Assembly: GCA_020024055.1 (NCBI GenBank)
Contig: JAHHUI010000026.1
Coordinates: 1 to 15,279 of the forward strand
Direction of reading: 5' to 3'
DNA length: 15,279 nucleotides
From: Spirochaetaceae bacterium
GTDB taxonomy: Bacteria > Spirochaetota > Spirochaetia > WRBN01
Each line of letters begins with the position of its first letter. Position 1 is the first letter of the stretch. The notes under the pieces were generated by a model. That model saw only the letters and a program-made list of their open reading frames with translations, was not told the DNA's origin and searched no databases. Shown piece after piece: positions 6,400 to 12,160 of the stretch. The position numbers and the translations under genes were made by a program.

Positions 6400-7202
6400 G
6401 GCATCGATGCCTTATCGCGCGAAGAATATCCGCTGCCGCTGCGGCGTACATGAAAAATACGATCAATATGCCAATCCACTTTCGCATAATAATGCAGATA
6501 TAAGCAGTATAAACCCAGGGCAATGAGAATGCCCGCAGGAATGATCGACCAGCCGGCAAATTGAAATATGCCCCTTCTGTCAATTGCTAAATCCATTAAA
6601 CACAAAGACGCCGCCAAAGAAAAAGCAAAAACAGCCACCACATTTAATCCCTTCACACGGCTAAGCTTCCAAATGATCGTTGGCAATGCCAATGGCAGCG
6701 TGGCCGCAAAGACAATAGGCATGCCTCGCCGATATGACCAAGTGAGAGTATTATCCATGAGATCTAGTGCAAACAGGAATAATATCGTGGCAATCACCAG
6801 ACATAATAATGTGACCAGAAATTTGCGCACATGCCCAAGAAAGGCAATGACCAAAGTGGCATAGGCAAGACTGAGAATGGCATAAGAATAGCCAATTGGC
6901 CATACAGCAGTTCGTTCCTTTTGAAGAAAAGCCAAAGCCAAAAGCGCAAAAACAGTGCACAGCAAGGCAAAAACCACCAAGGTGATTAAACGGCGAAGTA
7001 CAGTCCAAGTTGGCACGCGGGGAACTTCCTGCCAGAAATTTTCACGATCCTGATCCTGGGCAAAGGGCGACAATTGGCTGTAAAACGGCAAATCCTGCTC
7101 TCTATGAATCAGCGGACCATGACACAGCGGGCAGGCTGATTCCTGTACATCTACATACACACGGCATCTTTGACAATAATTTACACCGGCTCCTTTTTGC
7201 AT
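6396..7202 (-). CDS. Zinc-ribbon polytopic membrane protein, DUF6320-like
   Basis: 268 residues. The N terminus has a zinc ribbon with paired cysteines C10-x2-C13 and C24-x2-C27 (YCQRC and CPLCHG), then a hydrophilic stretch to about 68. Six hydrophobic segments follow at roughly 70-94, 101-124, 128-149, 161-178, 186-206 and 216-237, and a basic tail. This layout matches proteins annotated as DUF6320, which from memory often sit next to acyltransferases like the one downstream. Function is unknown; the ribbon is probably cytoplasmic. Start ATG 7202 is supported by AAGGGG 7 nt upstream. A possible promoter (TTGATT, 17 bp, TATCTT at 7249-7221, minus strand) lies in the 74-bp gap after ispG, but it would leave a leader of only about 12 nt, so readthrough from ispG is at least as likely. 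Confidence 0.75.
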   Translation of the reverse strand: MQKGAGVNYCQRCRVYVDVQESACPLCHGPLIHREQDLPFYSQLSPFAQDQDRENFWQEVPRVPTWTVLRRLITLVVFALLCTVFALLALAFLQKERTAVWPIGYSYAILSLAYATLVIAFLGHVRKFLVTLLCLVIATILFLFALDLMDNTLTWSYRRGMPIVFAATLPLALPTIIWKLSRVKGLNVVAVFAFSLAASLCLMDLAIDRRGIFQFAGWSIIPAGILIALGLYCLYLHYYAKVDWHIDRIFHVRRSGSGYSSRDKASMP

Positions 7203-7276
7203 TGTTTTGCCCCTTATTTCAAGATACCGGCTTGATAGTATTGAATCAAGACTATACCTTATTTTCTACGCCATAT

Positions 7277-8335
7277 TTATTTACTTTCAGGCCAATGTTC
7301 GAGTAACTGCAAGAAATAGACTTCTGCCTCTTGTGCACTGCCTCCAAAAGTCCTTTGTCCTTTTTCATAAACAAAGACTTTATTCCCCGTGCCGGCAATG
7401 GCCACATCAACCTCCCCCGCCTCACCAGGGCCGTTCACTACACATCCCATTACGGCAACTTTAATCTTCTTCTTCATAGTATAGGCTAATTTTTCTAATT
7501 TACTTGCAAAAGTATGTGTATCAAATGTTGCGCGGGCACAGCGCGGGCAGGAAATAATAGTGGGCATGCAAATATCCTGCATCCCTGCACAGGCCAATAA
7601 TTGCCGGCCGGCCATCACCTCATATTCAATCTCATCACTGATACTGATACGCAGCGTATCACCAATGCCCTGCTCTAATAATTTGCCCAGGAAAAACGAA
7701 CTTTTTACCACGGCAGGAATCAGCGGCCCAGCCTCGGTGACACCCAAATGCAAAGGATAGTCGGTCTGCTCTGCCAAAATACGATTCGCTTCCACCACGC
7801 TGTATGGATTGGAATCTTTCACTGAAATAACAATATTTTCAAACTGAACTTTCTTTAAAACATCTACCTGATCCAGCGCGCATTCGGCCAGGGCGCGCCC
7901 GCGATCGCTTTGGCTGCGATAATAGCCGGTGATAGAGCCGCCGTTGACACCCACACGAAGGGAAATATTTTTGTCCTTGGCTTTTTCGGCAATCTCATGC
8001 ACCATCCACGAAGCACCAATATTGCCAGGGTTGATACGCAGCTTGGCAATGGGAAAATCCATACAGCGTAAAGCGATTTTATAGTCGAAATGAATATCTG
8101 CAATGACAGGGATATGCACTTTCCGGGCTATTTCGCCCAGGGTCACGGCGTCTTTCTGCGTGGGCACACCAAATCGTATGGCTCCGCAGCCCATCTTTTC
8201 CAGCTGATTGATCCTCTCAATCAGCGCATCATCCACACAGGAAATTGGGGCATCCCACATGGTTTGAATAATAATAGGATGCTCACCACCAAAAAACTTA
8301 TCTTTTAGAGGAACACTACGTGTTTTTCTCCGCAT
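7277..8335 (-). CDS. ispG: 4-hydroxy-3-methylbut-2-enyl diphosphate synthase, flavodoxin type
   Basis: IspG (GcpE) reductively converts methylerythritol cyclodiphosphate to HMBPP in the non-mevalonate isoprenoid pathway, using a [4Fe-4S] cluster. The 352-residue product is the short two-domain bacterial form. The N-terminal TIM-barrel shows IQTMWDAP, GCGAIRFGVP, PVIADIHFDYKIAL and LRINPGNIG. The C-terminal cluster domain has the three cysteine ligands C263 and C266 (SCPRCAR) and C298 (GCVVNGPGEA), with E305 as the fourth ligand/catalytic acid. ATG 8335 is preceded by GAGAGGT at a suitable distance and overlaps the end of mtnN by 20 nt, which implies cotranscription and possibly coupling. All catalytic features are intact. 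No other isoprenoid gene is in the window. Confidence 0.97.
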   Translation of the reverse strand: MRRKTRSVPLKDKFFGGEHPIIIQTMWDAPISCVDDALIERINQLEKMGCGAIRFGVPTQKDAVTLGEIARKVHIPVIADIHFDYKIALRCMDFPIAKLRINPGNIGASWMVHEIAEKAKDKNISLRVGVNGGSITGYYRSQSDRGRALAECALDQVDVLKKVQFENIVISVKDSNPYSVVEANRILAEQTDYPLHLGVTEAGPLIPAVVKSSFFLGKLLEQGIGDTLRISISDEIEYEVMAGRQLLACAGMQDICMPTIISCPRCARATFDTHTFASKLEKLAYTMKKKIKVAVMGCVVNGPGEAGEVDVAIAGTGNKVFVYEKGQRTFGGSAQEAEVYFLQLLEHWPESK

Positions 8336-9023
8336 TCATAAAACCTCTCACAATTGTCTCTGAATGCTGCGCGGCTTCGTGAAGAAATTTTTCATAGCTG
8401 CCTTTGGCATTATTGTCTGAACAATCAGAGATGGCACGAATCACCAAAAAAGGTTTCCCGCAGCGATGGGCCACATGGCCCACAGCAGCCCCTTCCATTT
8501 CCACAGCCAATGCCTGGGGAAAATGAGCAGAAAGCTCTTTCACTGTCTTTTCATCCTCAATGAAACGATCACCTGTAATAATCTGCCCCACACGCACAGG
8601 ATAACCCGATTTCTTGCAAATCTGCAAACAGGTCTGCACGGCATCTTTATCTGCATCAAAGACAGCCGGTTGGAACGGCACCTGGCCCAAAGCATGCCCA
8701 AAAGCACATACATTCACATCATGATAGCGCACAGCTTCAGAGATTACAATATCACAAGGCTTCTGATCAGACAAGAGCGCCCCGGCCACACCCGAATTAA
8801 TAATTAAAGAAATTTCATCGCCACAGGCCGCAATCGCCAATGCGCATGTCATGGCAGCATTCACTTTGCCAATCCCGCTTTCCACAAGAAAAAACCGCCG
8901 GCCGTCTAATGTGCCGCGATAGATAATCCCGCCGTTCACTAAAGGGATCTCATCAATATTTTGCATGGTGGAAAGCAGTGTTTTTTTCTCAACTTCCATT
9001 GCTGTTAAAACCAATATGCTCAT
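8316..9023 (-). CDS. mtnN: 5'-methylthioadenosine/S-adenosylhomocysteine nucleosidase
   Basis: Cytoplasmic nucleosidase (Pfs/MTAN) that removes adenine from methylthioadenosine, S-adenosylhomocysteine and 5'-deoxyadenosine, relieving product inhibition of methyltransferases and radical SAM enzymes. The 235 residues carry E12 (TAMEVEKK), the glycine-rich SGIGKVNAA (49-57), NSGVAGA (76-82), the ribose-binding MEGAAVGHVA (176-185, with E177) and the catalytic D200 in RAISDCSD. Length and residues are normal. ATG 9023 has AAGGAG about 9 nt upstream, inside the 20-nt gap after the TPR gene. Its 3' end overlaps the ispG start by 20 nt. luxS is not adjacent, so nothing here suggests autoinducer-2 production. 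Confidence 0.96.
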   Translation of the reverse strand: MSILVLTAMEVEKKTLLSTMQNIDEIPLVNGGIIYRGTLDGRRFFLVESGIGKVNAAMTCALAIAACGDEISLIINSGVAGALLSDQKPCDIVISEAVRYHDVNVCAFGHALGQVPFQPAVFDADKDAVQTCLQICKKSGYPVRVGQIITGDRFIEDEKTVKELSAHFPQALAVEMEGAAVGHVAHRCGKPFLVIRAISDCSDNNAKGSYEKFLHEAAQHSETIVRGFMNAEKNT

Positions 9024-9043
9024 ACCCGTTTCTCCTTAACATT

Positions 9044-12031
9044 TTATCGAGCCCTTGCTGCTTCGGCCATGGCTTCCTGCTGGGCAGCTATGGCTTCCTG
9101 TTGAGTAGAGCTGAAGGGAAATTGCCGCGGCAAATCATTAAACAGCCCTATTTCCAGCTGGGCAGAAGGATAAGTAATCGCTCTGAAATTTGTCTGAGGC
9201 AGGCCTCTTTCCTGCACACGCACGGCCGTCTCGGGGTCACGCGTGAGCTGATCCCAATAAATCACCGCCTGGCCCAAATTCGTTTCAGCCAAGGTACGAT
9301 AGCGGCTGACTTCACGCGTAGACTGGCTGAGCCAATAACGCACCACGCCAAGGTTATTATAGGTTTTTGCTAATAAATCAACAATCTTTCTCTTCTGTTC
9401 AGGTGTCATCGCTGGGTCCATGCTGGCATCAGCGCTGTTTTTGCGTTCCAAAGCAATGCGCAGCTGATCGTAGACACCCTCGGCGGCCGAATAGCTGCCT
9501 CTTTCCGCCAATGTCGTGGCATAGCTGAAAAGCACATGCATATTATCCTGGGCATTTTCAAAGGATAAATAGAAATTATCCAAAGCATCCTTAAAGTCTT
9601 TCTTCAGGAAATATACATAGCCCAGTTTATAGCGCAGCTCAGGCGTATCATAAAAATTCTTCAGCGCCTGATTCATATAAATCAAGGCAGAATCATAGTC
9701 AAATTTCTTCTCATAATACAGGTCTGCAAATTCCTTATAAATCTTGCCATATTTCTCGCGAGGCACCAAAACCTTACCGTGCACGGCATCTTCATATGTG
9801 CTGACAGCCTTCTTGAAATTCTCTTCAGATTCATTATTCTTGCCCTGAGACATATACAGCATACCCAGCCGGCGATACACATCCACCAGCATATCGGTCT
9901 GCTGCCATGTCAGGGATTCATACTGCATCAAGGCATAATAAGTTCTTTGCAGCATCTGTTCTTCCTGAACCGCACTCAGGCCACCGTCGCTGTAATAGCG
10001 CGCCATCTGATACAAGACATAAGGATTCTCAGGTGCTTTTTCCATGGCCATGTCTAAAATTTCCCTGGCCACGCCGGGTTGATTATTGTCCAGATACCAG
10101 CCGGCCAGCTCGGAAAACGTGACAGGCTCCACCTGGAAACCTCGCTTCTTGGGCATATAAGTCAGGAAATAACGAGACCAGCGTTCAATCTCAGGGCGAT
10201 TATCCTCGCGAATGGCATAGCGCAGGAAACGTATGCCCAATGTAGGAATCACACGCCCCAGCTTATATTGCAGATCGGCATACACCTGTCTGGCCAGCTC
10301 CGTTTTCCCCGGTTCAATGGCACCCCATTCAAAGAGATTATCCCCAGCCGCCAGCAGCACCTCTGTGTCAGAGGGGTCTATATTCGTGAGATAGCGCCAA
10401 TAAATACGATCGGCTTCAGCATAGCGCGCATGCACCGACCCTTCAAAATGCGCATAGGCCATATAGGCTTTCTTGGAATTAGGATAATTCTGCAGCAAAT
10501 CTTCATATTTCTGCACAGCACGGCCAAATTGCCTTTGCTGCGCATAGGCATCGGCATATTTATAAAACCAGCTTTGCTTGCGCACGCCTTTGACATTAAT
10601 AAAGCCCAGTTTCCAGCCATGGAAAGCCACATTGAACAATCTTTCGGCTTCGTCATAATTACCCTTCAGCAACTGCTTATAGCCGCTGTTGTAATAATAA
10701 TCCGCCATGCCGGGGCGATAAATGAAATGGAAAGCTGCCAAAAGCCCCGCCGCCACCATGAGCATTGTCAGAGAAATCTTCTTCAGAACAGGCCAGGCTT
10801 GGGTGGCAAAGACATGAACAAAACCCCTCTTTCGTTTTTCCAGGGTTTCACCGGTGCCCTTCTGATAGAACAAAGGCACAATAATTGTACGCCCGCTTGT
10901 CGTGCGTACTTCATCAGCAATAGAACGCGCACTCGCCCCGGCCATCAGTTTATCTGTCAGCTGGCGCACAGCCTGCACCGGCGTCTCCGGCGAGGCGAGA
11001 ATCTCTTCCACGGCAATTTTCAGGTTGCGCGGCAGACGCAAGAGCGTATGCTCCATGCGGTCCAGGTCATACTTGCGGAAGAACAAGTCTGCACCTGCTG
11101 CATTTGTTGCCGAAGGCACAGATGCAGCAGCCTTCACTGCCGGCTTTTCTTTTCCGCCCACTTTGCTCAGCGCATCGCCAAAGTCTGTCAAATCAAATGT
11201 ATCCGAAGTGGCAGGCATGGGTGGCTCGTGATCCTCTCCCCCCTCTGAGGCCTGAGAAGATTTCTCTGGCGAAGAAGTACTATTCTTTGCGGCAAGTTCT
11301 TGTTTTGCCGCAGCTGCGGCAGCAGTCAAATCCTCCAGAGAAAGATTGCCTGTCATGGGCGCATCTGCACCCTCTTCCAATTCGGCATAATAATCGTCAT
11401 CATCGGGGCTGGATTCTTTTTCAAAAGAAAATTCTAAATCATCATCGCCGCCAGAGGAACTGATCAAATCATCCAAATCAGGTAAATCAATGTCATTTAA
11501 GTCATCCTCTTGCTGCCCGGCCGAAGCAGCTGTATCAGCCGCCTCATCTGCGGCGGCTGGCTCAATATCGGCACCCAAGTCAGGCAAATCAAAATCCGAA
11601 GAAATATCAGCAGCGCCACTGTCTGAAGATGCCGGCGCATCACTGCCCATATCAGGCAAGTCCAATCCCCCAGAAGGCAGGTCAAAGCTGTTATCTCCGG
11701 CATCCGTCGCAGCAGTCGCCCCATCAGGCGAAGAGGGCATGTTCAAAGAAGAGGGAAGATCAAAATCTGAAGAAATATCAGCAGCGCCGCCGTCTATGCC
11801 AGAAGAGACAGCATCATCATTTAAGGAGAGATCATCAGAAGGAATATCACCTGCATTTGCAATGACATCATCATTGTCTGCTTGTTTACTATTGCTCTTA
11901 GGATCCGACTTCGCTAAATTCTCAAGATAGCTATCAGTGATAGCTTCTCCTTTTTGAGCTCTCCACTCGGGTTCTCCTGAGAGATTGGTGAGGACCTTTT
12001 TAAACTGTTCAAGGTCTTTTAGGTCTGGCAT
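9044..12031 (-). CDS. Large TPR membrane protein, probable periplasmic flagellar collar protein FlcA
   Basis: 995 residues in three parts. Residues 1-417 are cytoplasmic and mostly disordered: a short conserved-looking head (LEQFKKVLTNLSGEPEWRAQKGE, 7-29), an acidic Ala/Ser/Asp region to about 310 with repeated hydrophobic-D-L-P motifs, then an ordered basic stretch (about 315-400). One membrane helix lies at about 419-437 after KK. Residues 445-995 are periplasmic helical TPR repeats (clear at 445-470, 488-516, 713-748, 765-793, 797-825, 831-860). FlcA (BB0326 type) is the TPR protein that builds the spirochaetal motor collar and recruits stators. The identification rests on architecture, the N-terminal head and the spirochaetal context. 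The SD AAAAGGAG lies about 6 nt before ATG 12031. The C terminus contains a short Gln/Glu/Ala repeat. Another spirochaetal TPR envelope protein is the alternative. Confidence 0.65.
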   Translation of the reverse strand: MPDLKDLEQFKKVLTNLSGEPEWRAQKGEAITDSYLENLAKSDPKSNSKQADNDDVIANAGDIPSDDLSLNDDAVSSGIDGGAADISSDFDLPSSLNMPSSPDGATAATDAGDNSFDLPSGGLDLPDMGSDAPASSDSGAADISSDFDLPDLGADIEPAAADEAADTAASAGQQEDDLNDIDLPDLDDLISSSGGDDDLEFSFEKESSPDDDDYYAELEEGADAPMTGNLSLEDLTAAAAAAKQELAAKNSTSSPEKSSQASEGGEDHEPPMPATSDTFDLTDFGDALSKVGGKEKPAVKAAASVPSATNAAGADLFFRKYDLDRMEHTLLRLPRNLKIAVEEILASPETPVQAVRQLTDKLMAGASARSIADEVRTTSGRTIIVPLFYQKGTGETLEKRKRGFVHVFATQAWPVLKKISLTMLMVAAGLLAAFHFIYRPGMADYYYNSGYKQLLKGNYDEAERLFNVAFHGWKLGFINVKGVRKQSWFYKYADAYAQQRQFGRAVQKYEDLLQNYPNSKKAYMAYAHFEGSVHARYAEADRIYWRYLTNIDPSDTEVLLAAGDNLFEWGAIEPGKTELARQVYADLQYKLGRVIPTLGIRFLRYAIREDNRPEIERWSRYFLTYMPKKRGFQVEPVTFSELAGWYLDNNQPGVAREILDMAMEKAPENPYVLYQMARYYSDGGLSAVQEEQMLQRTYYALMQYESLTWQQTDMLVDVYRRLGMLYMSQGKNNESEENFKKAVSTYEDAVHGKVLVPREKYGKIYKEFADLYYEKKFDYDSALIYMNQALKNFYDTPELRYKLGYVYFLKKDFKDALDNFYLSFENAQDNMHVLFSYATTLAERGSYSAAEGVYDQLRIALERKNSADASMDPAMTPEQKRKIVDLLAKTYNNLGVVRYWLSQSTREVSRYRTLAETNLGQAVIYWDQLTRDPETAVRVQERGLPQTNFRAITYPSAQLEIGLFNDLPRQFPFSSTQQEAIAAQQEAMAEAARAR
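11588..11624 (-). repeat. 37-bp direct repeat, copy 1, in the flcA-like gene
   Basis: The 37 bases match 11759-11795 with three differences, at a distance of 171 bp (57 codons, in frame). They encode the repeated peptide GAADISSDFD within the acidic tail. This points to an old internal duplication or to gene conversion between copies. Confidence 0.75.
11759..11795 (-). repeat. 37-bp direct repeat, copy 2, in the flcA-like gene
   Basis: Second copy of the repeat at 11588-11624. The surrounding residues have diverged while the core stays near-identical at the DNA level. Confidence 0.75.
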
Positions 12032-12160
12032 TCTCCGCTCCTTTTCACATCACTACTCATATCCAATGGGGCGCAATTTCCCTCTTTTTGCCACAGTCAC
12101 ACAGGGTTAAGCATTCAGTCTCCAGGCAAGCATCGCTTTATCGCTTGGCTATTTGATCGG
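12032..12160. other. 129-bp intergenic region between greA and the flcA-like gene
   Basis: Longest gene-free stretch in the window. It holds an imperfect hairpin (12124-12131 with 12143-12150, seven pairs and one G-G mismatch, 11-nt loop) with no following T-run on either strand. On the minus strand it also holds GCCGATCA (12161-12154), which resembles the sigma28 -10 element; the nearest TAAA (12182-12179) is 17 nt away rather than the usual 15. A promoter for the TPR gene probably lies here, but I see no convincing sigma70 pair. Confidence 0.4.

Noticed and set aside
7231..7250. Inverted repeat CTTGAT...ATCAAG after ispG as a terminator
   Set aside because: Only six pairs with an 8-nt loop and no T-run on the minus strand. 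It overlaps a possible promoter for the next gene instead.
10079..11248. 389-codon open frame on the plus strand opposite the TPR gene
   Set aside because: It lies wholly antisense to a strong coding region, its translation is rich in His, Ile and Gln with no recognisable domain, and no SD precedes it. It is a by-product of codon bias on the other strand.
11400..11900. Low-complexity repeats as a CRISPR or mobile element
   Set aside because: The repeats are in frame, irregularly spaced and explained by the DLP-motif tail of the TPR protein.
12124..12150. Hairpin after greA as an intrinsic terminator or a riboswitch
   Set aside because: It has one mismatch, an 11-nt loop and no T-run on either strand, and no known riboswitch core is recognisable. 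Kept only as a note in the intergenic entry.
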